From the NCBI GenBank assembly GCA_019279435.1, contig JAAALK010000287.1, positions 20,336,162 through 20,400,161 on the forward strand: a DNA stretch of 64,000 nucleotides. Direction: 5' to 3'. This DNA is from Zizania palustris (Eukaryota > Streptophyta > Magnoliopsida > Poales > Poaceae). Positions within the stretch are counted from its first letter, which is position 1. Each line of letters starts with the position of its first letter. Positions 9,700 to 21,616 of this stretch are shown one piece after another. Below the pieces are notes generated by a model. It searched no databases and was not told the DNA's origin. It saw nothing but the letters and a program-made list of their open reading frames with translations. A program made the translations under genes and the position numbers.

Positions 9700-12005
9700 C
9701 GTCAAACGAGGATTCGCCGAGTATTTTTCATCGGGCACTCGGTGAACCCTTCGCCGAGTGCCACAAATAACACTCGACAAAAAAGTGACTTCACGGTGTG
9801 TACACGGACATGACTGTGACTTTGCCAAGTGTCAAAATGTGGCACTCGACAAAGTATAAAACAAAAAAAAATAAAAAATAGGTGGTGACATTTCGTCGAA
9901 CACCTCACGGGCGCGGCGCGCGATGCGACAGACACGAGGAGCGATGCGTGGGAATCAACAACGACGACAGTGACGGTGCGACGGTCGTGATATGCTGGGT
10001 GCAGCGCGGCGCGGCTCAGCCCACGGGGCGCATAGCACATCGCGATGGCCTTGCTGGGGCAACAGAGGAGGGAGCGGCGACAGATATGGGACGGTCGGGC
10101 TAGACGGGGATGCAGGGTCGGCGGGGCGGCGACAGATATGGGGCGGTCGAGCTAGACGGGGATGCGGGGTCGGCGGGGCGGTGACGTGTTCAGCGCAGCG
10201 AGCACGCGGAAACTGATGAGCCAAGGCTTGGCAGTGAGGCGCGACATCAGCGCCGATGATCCAAGGCAAGGCAAGGCTCAAGTGATGGGAGGTGGCTGTG
10301 GGGGAATGAGGAGGGATGAAAATTTAGAGGAGAGGGTTGAAATTTTAGGTGGTGGATTCAAATTTTTGGCGCTCGATTGCGAAAAATTTCGGATTTTTGG
10401 CTCTGCTGTGGAAAAAAGGTTTGCTGAGTGCCAAATTTGAGACACTCGGGACACTCGGCAAATAAGAGAAATTTGCCGAGTGTCTCAAATTTGGCACTTA
10501 GCAAACCTTTTTTTTCAAATTTGTTTTCCATTATTTTTTTTAGAAAATTTATGAAACAATAGCATATAAGGACTAAAAATAGACTCAAAATATTAATATG
10601 ATTTTTATGATAATTTAGTTCAATATTTCATACCCTTTCTGTTCAAATTTAACATGTTTCAATTTAAATCCTATAAATACAATTAATAAATTACAAATGG
10701 CTACCTTCCCTAGAAAAATACTAATTTTTCATGGAATAAGATATATTTTATTTTGATTATAGGAAAGTTTGAACTTCAAACAAAGATTTAACCATCAATT
10801 TATTTTCAAACATAAGAAATTCATTCTCTGAACCCTAATAAATCCTTCGAGAATCTCCGAATTCTTAACATCCTACGTTATAACTTTCTTAAAACATTTT
10901 TATTTTTTTTATTATAGTTTCTACGTATCACATCATAATACCATGAAAAGTTTCATGTTTTTTTAGACTTAGTTTGATTTTTTACAATTAAAAAACCATT
11001 AAGCTACAGGTTGCCGATCGAGTTTCGTAACTTAGATTTTTCAAAATTTCTTTTAATTTATGAGTGAATAAATAAAAATAAACTAAACATATGAATATGA
11101 ATTTTATATAAATTTTTATTCATTATTTCATGTACTTGCAGTTCAAATTTTACTTATTTCAATTTATATGTAGGAAACACACTTAATGAATTAAACATAG
11201 TAAACTGAATTAAAAAATATGAAATTTTTGAATGAGATAAGTTATGTTGTATTTTTATTGTAGAAAAAAATTTAGGTACAAAAAAATCTACTCATAAAAT
11301 TTCTTCGAAACCTAACCTATCCCTTCACTAAAAACTATTTCCTCCTTTGATAATCTCGAGTTTGTTGGCATTTATGTGACAAATTTCTCAAACCATTTTT
11401 ATTTTTTTATCACAATATCTATGTATCATATAATAATACCATGATAAATCTCATATTTTTTGACTTCATTTTATTTTTTTTAGAATTAAAAAAGCTATTA
11501 GGCTCTAAGTTGCCGATAGAGTGTCGTAACCTAGATTTTAAAATTTTCTTTAAATTTAGTGAATAATAACTCAAAATATTCTAATAAATATGAATATAAT
11601 GTTTCTATAATTTTGGTTCATTATTTTAGGCACATGTAGTTCAAATTTCACCTATTTCAAATTAAATCTTAGAAACATACTTAATGAATTTAAAATGGCA
11701 AACTCAACTAAAAACATGAAATTTTTACATGGGATAATATATGTTGTATTTTGAGTGTAGAAAAATTTTAAGATAAAACAAAATTGAAAATACCATGTAG
11801 GCTCGAAACAATGTTCACACACACAAAAATATTTTTTTGGTTTGCCGAGTGTTTTTCAAAAAACACTCGGCAAACCCGAATTTTTTTCCCTCGCAAGTTC
11901 TTCGTTGTGACGTCCGTTTTTCAAAAAACATTCGATAAACAATTGATTTACTAGGTGTTTATTGTTTACCGAGTATCTGAAATAATACATTCGACGGACT
12001 TTTCG
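9700..12005. repeat. Transposon-like element with TTTGCCGAGTGTC subterminal repeats
   Basis: Direct and inverted copies of GCCGAGTG / CACTCGGC cluster at 9705-9860, 10420-10510 and 11838-11990, around a very AT-rich core. Such repeats mark a widespread grass transposon group, usually CACTA-like. No terminal CACTA motif or transposase was found, so class and boundaries are uncertain. A GC-rich block at 9890-10280 looks promoter-like but encodes nothing recognisable. Confidence 0.45.
10412..10513. repeat. Near-perfect 38-bp inverted repeat (hairpin)
   Basis: The arms at 10412-10449 and 10476-10513 are complementary over 38 bp with one mismatch and are built from the CCGAGTGTCTCAAATTTGGCAC repeat. 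The 26-bp loop is itself partly palindromic. Transcription of either strand would give a long stem. Confidence 0.7.
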
Positions 12006-12012
12006 ACCCTTA

Positions 12013-12791
12013 GGGCTCCTTTGGTTTGAACGAATTTTAGAGGAATAATGTAGGATTCAAATTCCTATGGGAATTGATACTATTCACTCCTTTGAAATGG
12101 AGGATTGGTGTATAGGAAAAATGAAGGAAATTTTTTCTTTTCCTTAGAATTCATAGGAAAAATATAGGAATTCAAACATCCAGTCCAACCACTTTTTTCC
12201 TTTCCTTTGCTAAGTCCAAAGAAAATCAATGCATAAAACTTCAAATGAGATAATATAAGTAGCTTTAAGAATTTGGCAGACCAATAAAAACCTTCTGTCG
12301 ACTAGAGTTTGATGTCGATTTATCCACACACTTCCATGACTTTTAGAGGAAAGCTAACTGCTTGCTGGCTGGAAGCTATATGAGCGGTAACGTCCACGTA
12401 CAGCTCCATGAGAAGGTGGACGGAAATGGCTTTGTTGTACCTCACTCCCATCTTCAATGGGGTCTGCTCTTTTTTTTGGGAGAGTATGCCAATATGATCT
12501 TAATGAGGTGCGGGGCTTTGCATCTGACATTCGTTGGGCTTTCCTCTACGGGAGCCTGCGTCCCGGCCTTTTTGTGCAATAAACCCCTCCGGCTGAAGAC
12601 TAGTGATAGGTGGTCCCGCGGATATGAATGTTTAGAAAAAATCTTGTGATTAGTTAATTCCTGTGATCCAAACAATACATCTCTAATTTTTCCTGTGTTT
12701 TCAAATCCTCTGTTTTCTACGTACAATCCTATCCTATTCCTATATTTTTCCTATTCCTGTATTTTTGGATTCTTGTATTCCAAATAAGCCC
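12013..12791. mobile_element. Tourist/PIF-Harbinger-like element with TTA duplication
   Basis: The ends GGGCTCCTTTGG and, read inward from the right, GGGCTTATTTGG are inverted repeats. They are flanked by TTA at 12010-12012 and 12792-12794, the duplication made by PIF/Harbinger elements. Inner flanks also pair (AGGATTC near 12051 against GAATCC near 12767). At 779 bp it is longer than a typical Tourist MITE and has no transposase. Confidence 0.65.
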
Positions 12792-13892
12792 TTAGTGATT
12801 TTGAGTTTTCCGTAGTGATTCCCGGTCCAATCCTACGATCCTACTGCCCACAACACAAACTGCTTCGTGTGTTATGCAACATAGCTTCCTATGCAGCTAT
12901 GTTGTACAGTAACCAAACACCTAGTAGCCATATCAATGTAACACCCTGAATTTTCTAAATTAAATAAATTAGAGAAATAAAATTTTTAAATAAATAAGTT
13001 AAATTTGAATAATAAAATGGTTGAAATAATTAGAAACTCTTAAGGACTTAAAATAAGGTGATTAAAAATTTTGTAATAAAAAGAATTCACTTAAACTTTG
13101 AAACATCCAAGTAAATAAAAACCTTGAGAAAATTTATTTTTCCAAAAAAGAATTATTTTTGATTTTTGAATAAGCTAAAAATATCCAAATAAATAAGAAT
13201 AGGGAGAATTAATTCAAATCATGAGTTGAGAAAATTATGTTAGTTTCGTAAGACCAAGATATATTTTTGAGATTTTTTACAAATTTTTAGAATCTTTACT
13301 GATAACTCTTATTTTATAAATGATTTTTTGCCATTATTTTAATCAGAAAAGAATTTAAATTAGCATTAGGTCGCCCACTTCCGTTCCCTCTCTCTAGGTC
13401 GGCCCAACCCATTTTCCGCGCTCACTGACATGCGGGCCCCTCATGTCAGCCTCCTTTTCCCCTCTCTCCCGCGTGTCGCGCCTCGTCCCCTCTCACTGAC
13501 GTCGGGCCCTACCTGTCGGCGCCGAAGTCCCGTGCCTGCGCCCGTTTCCTCCCACTGCCTTCTGGCCCCCACTTGTCGGCGCCATGCCCCTCGGTCGTGC
13601 TCTCTGCCAGCCGACCCTACCGGTCAGACCCTTCTTCCCCACCGGGATCACCGCCAAATCTCCCCCCGTCGGCCAAAAGCCTAGCCCCACCAATCCGCCA
13701 CCGTCGGCCCCCTTCCGCGATTTGGCCCCGGAATTGTGTCCCCCATGATCCGGTGATTAATTTCCCCTTTATGCCGACACATTTTCGTCCCGGGATCACC
13801 GGATCCGTGCGCAAGTAAAAAGCTCACTGGAGTTTTTGGGGATTCTCTCGATTTCCCCCGATTGCGTCCCCATTTAATCTCGTCGACGACCC

Positions 13893-13900
13893 CTATAAAG
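13893..13900 (+). promoter_or_regulatory. TATA box of T1
   Basis: CTATAAAG lies at the end of a GC-rich region with GGGCCC-x-CTGTCGGC motifs typical of grass promoters. It is about 80 bp upstream of the first ATG of the candidate gene. T2 and T3 have CTATTTAAA at the equivalent position. Confidence 0.5.
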
Positions 13901-15415
13901 CCCCATCTACCTCTCGCGTTGCACCGCATCCAGAAATCGCTCTGCCACCGCAACCCGAGCGCTCCGCGCCCTCCTATGTGCCACCGCCCCTGTTTCACCT
14001 CCAGCCACCACTCGCCATCGCCGGAGACCCTCGCCCGCCCCGCCGTCGATACCTTCGTGATCACAAGCACCCACCCAACCTCGGACACATCGTCGATCTA
14101 GCTGGAGACGGCCGGAACACCGCTGTCGTTGTCGACCCGAACGCTCTCCACCACCTCGCCCGTCGCCGGCCTCAACCACTCGTCGTCGACCCCTAATTTA
14201 GGTACCATCTTGCTTCTTACTGTATTATCATTCCATTTCTGGTCTTAGATCAGGCCCTAGGCCAGCGCCGTTGCTGCTAGCTCTGCCGCCACCCTCTGCC
14301 ATCGCTGGAGACGAAGGCCCCGTGATGGATCACTCCCGCGCGTGCCGATTTTGCTCTCAGCCGACGAATCTCGATCGGATGGCTGAGATTAGAACTTAAA
14401 ACCGAGCACCCAAATCAGTCCTGACCATTGTTGACCGGTATCGGCTGATCTGAGCCGCTCGTTTTCATTTAATTCCCCGTGTAAATCCTACCCATCCACG
14501 CGTACCCCTTCGCCTAGATCTAATCGCGCCCGTCCATTTTCATTTATAGCCTCCCGCACGCGCTATAGCCGCCAGATCTCGATTGGACGACCCTAGTTCA
14601 CTCGGTCCACGTGCACAGTGCGCTGGTTCATCGTGAACCCGGTTCACCGTAGACCAGAGACTGTTTCAGATTTAAAAAAAATTCCATAAATTGTTTTAAA
14701 CTTCAAAAATTCATATCTTCTCCATTTTAACTCCAATTTACCCATTTCAATTCTAGAAAATCCCTCTTTTTAATCTCTACATTTTTAACCAATTTAATTA
14801 AATGTTTGTACTATTTATTTTATTGTTTTTAATCGTTTATTGTTCTCGTTTTGTGTGCCTAGAAAATTTCTACGCCGTCGAGGAGTCGAAATATTTTCCC
14901 GAGGTTCCCCCATCATCATTTGCTGACCAAGGCAAGTCACCACCACATTTTGAGCATATTGAACCCAGTTTTATTTAAATATCGCAAAAATCCATAGGTT
15001 ATAAATGCATTAGTCAAATTAAATGCCTTACATTATAATTATTAGATCCCCGACCTTGATGTGCAAATCCAAGCCATGCTATTGAGCCAAAACACCTTGT
15101 CACCATTATATCTCGAATTATTAGATAGTGTCCAATTTATCGACACAACTGCTATAAGATAAAATTAATCATAGATACTTGGGTTCTACTATGTTATTCC
15201 CGTTATTTCTCTCAACCCTAATATTATGTTGGTTATGCAGTTTTGGTTAAGTATGTTAGCATGGTGGGTTACGGGTGTAAGCGAGCGCATTGGTTACGGG
15301 TGTCTGCGGGATCCGTTGCAAAGCAGTTCCGTACTAACCACAAGTCTAGTGGGTAAGTCCTAACTGGAGGTATGAGACGTTCCAATTCAAAGCACCAGTT
15401 GGCTGGGTCAAGTAG

Positions 15416-18400
15416 TGTAGCGCCCCGATTTATTAAATCGAGACATTATTGAATTTCCATAGAAAAAACAATAATACAAGAGGTTCATCATGCGACAACG
15501 TACATACGACAATATCCATGGTACGCAGACCATATTTATTACATCAATGTTTTAATAAAAACAGTAAATGAAAATAATTAGAAAACGGCATGACGAACAT
15601 CTTCTTCAGGATTTTTCTTCTCGACTGGGTCGCTACTCCAGACCGTCCTCATAGTAAGCATCCTCTGTGGGGTTCAACGGGTATGAGTACAAAAAGTACT
15701 CAACAAGCCACCGCAAATGCAAGTAATAATGCAGGATAATAAACAAGGAAGGGTAATGGCTAACATTGCGGAAAAGTACAGTTTCAGTTATTGCATTTAG
15801 TGTAATCATATTTTAATCATGCGGAAAGTAAACATGAACATCATCAACATCAACTAACTCGAGGGGTACAGTCAGCCCCACCTCGCTCAACAGTCCTTAC
15901 ATGTCAATCCATCATGCACATACATATTCAAAGTAAACTAACTGGGGGATGTCACGCAACCCGCCCTTGACCGTGGGCTCGGCTTTTCGAAAAGATTTAA
16001 GACTCTGATCAGAGATGTACTACTGTACCCACAAGGCACGCACTCATCCCAAACGAGATGACCCATACCACGGGAACTCGTGCCAAAACCTCAATATGAG
16101 ATGTTCCAAGCGATAACCACCCGCTCTAGGTTTCGCCGGCGCGCCGGGCCGCATCCCGGCTAACGTCGCACCCCCTTTTGCGCCACATTGGTACAAGTCA
16201 CCCGCAGGTGCAACTTGACCCATCTCCAAATGGTGGCCTCGGTTTGGAACAACCCATACCTTAGTTAGGACTTACCCACTAGACTTGTGGTTAGTACGTA
16301 AGTGTATTGCAATGGATCCCTCAGACCGGTCCTTATAGTGCCCCAGGTGCTACCGACCAATGCCCTAACTTGCACCCGGAACCCACCATGCATACACTCA
16401 CAACCATAACTCATCACCAACAGAATTTCCAAGGATAAGAAGTAACGGGGATCATATAATAGAACCATTTTGCTACGACTCATTTTTATCCTATAGCGAT
16501 CGTGTCAATACATTGGACACTAGCTAATATCATTGATCATATGGTGACAAGGAGGTTAGGCGAGATAGCATGGCTTGGGTTGCACAACAAGGTCGGGGGA
16601 TCCTAAATAAATATAATGTAAGGGTTCATTTGACTAATGCATATATAACCTATGTGTTTTAGCGATAGTTTAATCAAACATGGGTTCAATATGCTCAAAA
16701 GATTGGTTTGGTGACTTGCCTTGTTCAGCGAAAGGAGAGGGAGGGACTTCGGGGAAGTACTCCGGCTCCTCGGCGACGTCGTAGTCTTTTTAATATAATA
16801 AAGTAAAATAAAAAGAACACATTCAATCAAACAATATAACATTACATTATAAGCACATAAGTTACAGTTGGTTTGATTAAAATAAAATAATTTCAATTGT
16901 TAAGGTTCTGTGGTTTATTTCATAAATAAATTTTAAAGGAATCAAAAGTTGTCCTTTTTAGAAAGGGGTTTTAAAAGGGGTTATTCTCATTTTTAAGCTC
17001 TCTAATGAATTTAAAATGAAAGTTTCATAGAAAACTTAGTGATTTGTTCATATCAACAGGAAATAAATGAATATAAACTTTACTGGAATTTAAATAATTA
17101 AATTTACATTTTTAACCCTAGGGTATTTAAATATTCATTTAAATAAACATGAAATAGTGAAAGTAAACCTAGTGTTTTTATTGCATAAACATGTAGAGAA
17201 TAATATTATGAATTTTCTGAAATTGGAATGGCAATTTTTAGAGTTGAAATGCGCCAGATACGAATTTTACAGGTTTAAAAGTATTTCTGAAATTCATTTT
17301 CAATTTTTAAACCCCTCGGGTCCACGGTGAGCCAGGCCCACGGTGAACCCGCGCACTGTGCGCGTGCGCCGGGTCAATCTGGACCGTCGGATCCAGATCC
17401 GACGCGCGAGGGCGAGGCGGGGCGCGTTAAAGTGACGTGGACGGCCAGGATTAAAACGTTTGAACCGGTACGCGATGGACGGCTTGGATGCGATGCGGGG
17501 TATTAAAACTAACGGACGCACGGGATTAAAACGTACCCCTTCGCCGAGATCTAACGGATCAGATTAAATCGCACGCGGGGATTAATCGTCACCGTCGGAT
17601 CCAGATCGCACGGTCGTGCGTGAATCCGACACGGCACGGGTACTCGACCTGTGCGGGTCGTCTTCTCCGACGACGGCGAGCGGGCCAGCGGCCACGACGA
17701 GCGACGACGATCGAGTCTAAGGCCTAAAACGGAACGAGGGTGCTACGGGGATCACGAGGGTACCCTTGCGGCGAAGAAAGGTCGACGGAGCGAGGCCGGC
17801 GACGAGCGGAGGCAGCGACGATGTTCGGGTCCTCGGCGACGACGGCGATCCGGTGGGCTTCGTCGACGATGGAGCGGTGGCCGAGGTCGGTGAGGTCCTG
17901 GCGGTCACGGTGGTGCGGTCGGCGTGGACGGAGGGGGACTCCGGCGATGGCGAGCGACGGCTAGAGCGAGGGCGACGGTGGTGCGCTAAAATGCGGAGTG
18001 CAATGGCTCTGTCGATTCTCGCAGCGTGTGAGCGTGGGGGTGAAATGCGGGTGGCCAGGGGGTTTAAATAGGACCATCGACGGGGACAGAGAGGGCGTAG
18101 TCTACGGTGGCCAGGAATAAACGCGTTTAAGCGCCGGCGAGCTCGGGTTGAGCTCGGTTCACCGAACCTGGACGCGAATCGGTCGGGTTTAATGGGGGGA
18201 AACGGTCGGCGCGACGCGGGGGTTTGATTGTCGGGCTTAATTCGAGGGGAGGGGGTCGGGGGCAAGGGATCCGAGGCGAGTAATGGCGTCGGCCGGCGAG
18301 GGAGGGGGGGATTTTGGGGCGGATCTCGCGGGGACGACGAATCCGACAGGTGGGGGCCACTGGCCAGCGAGCGCGAACGAGCGGGGTGGCGACTAACGGG

Positions 18401-18804
18401 TGGGGCCGGGCTCGGGCGCGAGGGGAGGAAATCGGCGCCGACAGGTGGGGTCGGCTTGTCAGCCAGAGGCGCGTGAGGTAACGGCTGGGCCGGCCGGGAG
18501 GGAGAGAAGGGAGGGGAGGGAGCCCGTTACTGTTTGAAATTATTTTCTGATTAAAAACAATTGTAGAAAATAGATTAAATCATTTGGGGCATTTCCACAG
18601 TGGACAAAAATTTATAAAAATTCTCAAAAATATTTCTTGGCTTTAGGATCATATACAAAAATTTTCACCTCCTAGTTTGGCCATCTACTCTATGCTGTAG
18701 TTCAATTTGGTATAAAGAGGTATTTAAAGTGTTTTCAGAAATATATATTCCAAGAAATTGAATTTAATAATATTTTTATTGTTTTGAAAATTTGGGGTGT
18801 TATA
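15416..18804 (-). mobile_element. T2: TGTAACACCC-type element nested antisense in T1
   Basis: The element is flanked by perfect AGTAG duplications (15411-15415 and 18805-18809). On the plus strand it runs TGTAGCGCCCCG...GGGGTGTTATA, so in its own sense it begins TATAACACCCC and ends GGGGCGCTACA. At 3389 bp it is like T1 but inverted, and it lies in the T1 segment that corresponds to intron 2 of the T1 candidate gene. It has the same order of TATA box, exon-like blocks and 3' region. It postdates T1. Confidence 0.75.
15633..18050 (-). pseudogene. Candidate small acidic-protein gene of T2 (no start codon seen)
   Basis: On the minus strand a TATA-like CTATTTAAAC (about 18063-18072) precedes an open Ser/Pro/Arg-rich exon 1 ending at 17764 (donor GGTACC). 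Exon 2 is 16720-16785, 21 codons, with YDVAEEPEYFPEVPP, ending FAEQ and the GC donor AAG|GCAAGT. Exon 3 is 15633-15664 and encodes EDAYYEDGLE then TAG. Exon 1 remains open and contains SPSPE and VAGL motifs also present in T1, but no ATG lies between the TATA box and the donor. Initiation is therefore lost or unconventional. The start coordinate given is the approximate transcription start. Confidence 0.4.
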
Positions 18805-19577
18805 AGTAGCACCTGCGGGTGACTTGTACCTAGGAGGCTCAAAAGGGGGTGCGACGTTGGTCCAGTGCGTTGGCACGTCGACGAAACCTAGAGTGGGTGT
18901 TATTGAATTTGTGTGTTTCATGCTAAAGGTTTTAGCATGAGTTGCTGTGACTTGGGTCATCTAAACACACTGTGGTGTGCAGGGATGAGTGCCTTGTGGG
19001 TACAATAGTATACCTCTGATCAGAGTTTAAATCTTTTCGAAAAGTCGAGCCCATGGTCAAGGGCGGGTTGCGTGACATCCCACAGTTAGTTTACATTTAT
19101 GAGTGTTGCATGATGTTATGACATGTAAGGACTGTTGAGCGAGGATGGATATACTCCTCGAGGACTTTATGGCATGATTTAATTTCCACACAAATAACCT
19201 GATGACATTAAATTCTTAATCATAAAAATGTATTTTTCCACATTTTAAGCTATTACCTTCCTTTGTTATTACCCTACATTATTATTGCATTCTCGGTGGC
19301 TTGTTAAGTACTTTTGTACTCACCCACGTTGATTAAAACTTTTAGACGATGAGTTCTATGAAGACGGAGGTCTAAAGTAGCTGTCCCGATCAAGGATGCG
19401 AGTCCTGAAACAAGATGTTCATCACCAAGATTTTTTCCTTTTATTATTAATTCTGTGTAATAAAATAGCCTGCGAGATATATGTTGTTTGTCGTAAGGCG
19501 TGGTCGTGTGATCAACATTTTGTAATTATTGTTTTCTTTGGAAATTCAATAAAGTCCCGATTTTGTGGGGCGTTACA

Positions 19578-19690
19578 ATCATGGATTGATATTAAGTATT
19601 ATATATGTACTGAATAATTTAATAATTAAGTTCACAAAAGATCAAGGGCTTTTTTGACCTAGAGCGTCCGAAATTCTAGAAACGGCCCTG
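19578..19690. mobile_element. Terminus of a hAT-like element abutting ndhL exon 4
   Basis: Read leftward from 19690, the sequence begins CAGGGCCGTTTCTAG. The same terminal signature bounds the hAT element at 50147-50883, which has an 8-bp duplication. The partner end was not found to the left; T1 has inserted into this element at 12937/19577. The expected 8-bp duplication next to the end would be CTTGAAGG (19691-19698). Confidence 0.5.
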
Positions 19691-20997
19691 CTTGAAGGAG
19701 TCTATAGTTGGGTATCTGTCCTTGAACAATGGGGTGCCTTCCTTTGGTTTGGACCAAGGGTACTTCATGGTTGGATCCCTTGGGAATTTCCTGAAGTTGA
19801 TGAATGGTGCCCACAGCATCATCCTGCACAAAGGTTCACACAAGATATATATCAACGTAAGATGGGAATTTTCAGTCTCGATCACTGTTAACTGTTTCAG
19901 ACAAGCAAAATCTGAAAAGGGGATGGATGCAAACAAAACTGCATTGGGTTTTTTTCCTGTTTTTCTGGTGGGATGCATAGATCAGATGATTATTTTCGCA
20001 GCAACGAACGATGCTTGATATATAGTCTGATTAAATGATAATTACAAAAGATGTAATCGGCAACTCACCCGGGGAAGAAGAGGTAGGTGAACATGAACTG
20101 CAAGTACATCTCGACGAAGTTGCGCTTGTACCATCTCAGCCTCATCCAGTTCATCACAATTGGCTGCAGTTACGCACATCATGCCTTGAATTAGAAGTAA
20201 CGGTGAATTATACTGATAATACTACGATTCCAATAGATTAATCTTAGCTATCAATTTTAAAGGGTACGTAATATACTTTTAATTGATTATAATCAAGATA
20301 TTAATGTCATTATCGATTTTTCGTATGATTCTATTTCTACCTTCAGAACTATGTTATAGACTGTGTATCAGACTAATTACATTGATAAGGTTCCACACGT
20401 AGAAAATTACCATTGTAATTTGTAACCTTTCTATCAAAAATGTTTTGGATGATTTTGCCCTTTAGAATGGCTAGCTAGCTAGAGCTCACGGGCTCACCGG
20501 AACGACGAGGAGGTAGACAAAGGCGATGGCGGCCACCGGCGGCAGGATCGCCAGGATGTCGATGTCCTCCTCGCCCGTCACGGCCAGCGCCGCCGGGGCC
20601 TCAACCTGCAATATAATTAACCCGCTGCAGCGCCGGTCATTCTCTCCATTATATCCATGCATGACGCATGCCCGGAAGTAATAATTAAATTAAAGAAGCT
20701 GCTCGATCTTACCGCTGCCCAGATAGCGCCGCACTGCAGCGCCGCGGCCAGCTTCCGAAGCGGCGGCGAGCTCTCGACGGGGGGAGCAGGGGAGATTAAT
20801 ATTGATGGAGGTGATGCGACCGTGTGATCATGCAGGAGGCAGAGGAGCCTCGTCGTCTTGCTGGAGGTGCAGCAGGCCGAGCGCCGGAGGAGAGGCGGAG
20901 AGGGGAAGAAGGCCGGCGGCGCTGCTGCTTGATGCCTTCTTGGTGGCGCCGAGGAGGCCGCTGGTGGGAGGAGGCGCCATGACGCGGTGGTGTCCAT
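19676..20997 (-). CDS. ndhL: Chloroplast NAD(P)H dehydrogenase-like complex subunit L (NdhL)
   Basis: NdhL is a nuclear-encoded membrane subunit of the chloroplast NDH complex, which works in cyclic electron flow around photosystem I. Four exons on the minus strand keep phase: 20713-20997, 20498-20605, 20069-20163 and 19676-19823, about 211 residues. Residues 1-95 are an Ala/Ser/Pro/Arg-rich transit peptide. Two membrane spans follow (around ILAILPPVAAIAFVYLLVV and FVEMYLQFMFTYLFF). The family signatures NWMRLRWYKRNF and LWAPFINFRKFPRDP are intact. The start is the first ATG in frame with exon 2; a second, out-of-frame ATG lies at 20980. The last codons (QGRF, TAG) come from the abutting transposon end, so the C-terminus is altered. 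Confidence 0.85.
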
Positions 20998-21171
20998 TGG
21001 TGGAGAGGTGGGAGATGCTTGGTTTGCACGCGCGCGCGCGGGGGGCTTATCTGGATAAGCAATGGTTTTGGTTTGGCTTGGAGTACAACCCGGAAGCGTA
21101 TCCTCTGTAGCTTCTCAACTGTCTACAAGACTACAGCTACCTTGTCGTGATCCTTAATGCAAATTTGAAGG
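20998..21171 (-). promoter_or_regulatory. Presumed ndhL promoter / 5' UTR
   Basis: Only about 170 bp separates the ndhL start codon from the next transposon. It includes a GCGCGCGCGC run near 21030. No clear TATA box was seen, so the normal upstream region may have been displaced by the insertion. Confidence 0.3.
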
Positions 21172-21616
21172 TAGCGATAGCAATTGTACCCGATTACCCG
21201 TTTATCCGTGGGTAAAAACTCTATTAGGATCGAGTTTATTCTCAATTTCATTTTTTTGATAAAGAGCGGACTAAACGTCCTCTCCTATTTCCATTAGAGA
21301 AATGAAGTCTACTGTTTTAAGCGTATTACAGAACAGCTAACAAAACCCACCGTAAAACCACAACCAGGGACCATAACAGAGAGAAGCTAGAGCTTATTAC
21401 AGTTTTTAAACCACAAGAACAGATTACAGTTTTTAAACCACAAGAACGGATCACTCAGAACTATAGCCAAAGCCAAAAGACAAAAGGCCCCGATCGGCCA
21501 GACACCATCAAACTTTCCATATCACGCCAAGGACTCCACACGAGAAATCCATCAGACACGATCATCACTTCAGCAGCTTGCCCCCAAGATTCCAGCCGTG
21601 CCTCATTGAGAAGATG

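Larger units (their letters stand above)
13976..19380 (+). pseudogene. Candidate small acidic-protein gene of T1 (broken exon 1)
   Basis: The proposed exons are 13976-14201, 14863-14931 and 19346-19380. Introns are GT-AG (donor GGTACC) and GC-AG (donor AAG|GCAAGT at 14932). Exon 2 has 22 codons and includes YAVEESKYFPEVPP and ends FADQ. Exon 3 gives DDEFYEDGGLK then TAG. Phases (1, then 1) are identical in T2 and T3. In exon 1 the frame is Ser/Thr/Pro-rich and keeps a VAGL motif shared with T2, but an in-frame TAG at 14099-14101 breaks it, so this copy is probably dead. Intron 2 contains all of T2. No known family was recognised. Confidence 0.4.
12937..19577 (+). mobile_element. T1: TGTAACACCC-type long-LTR-like element, split by nested T2
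   Basis: The element starts TGTAACACCCTG and ends GGGGCGTTACA, with the TG...CA ends of an LTR. Flanking 5-mers are ATCAA (12932-12936) and ATCAT (19578-19582), a target duplication with one mismatch. Removing T2 (15416-18804 plus one AGTAG copy) leaves about 3.25 kb. There is no gag, pol, primer binding site or internal duplication, so it best fits a solo LTR of a family with very long LTRs, possibly Ty3/gypsy. It has a TATA box, a candidate three-exon gene and polyadenylation-like signals (AATAAA at about 19458 and 19545). Confidence 0.7.
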
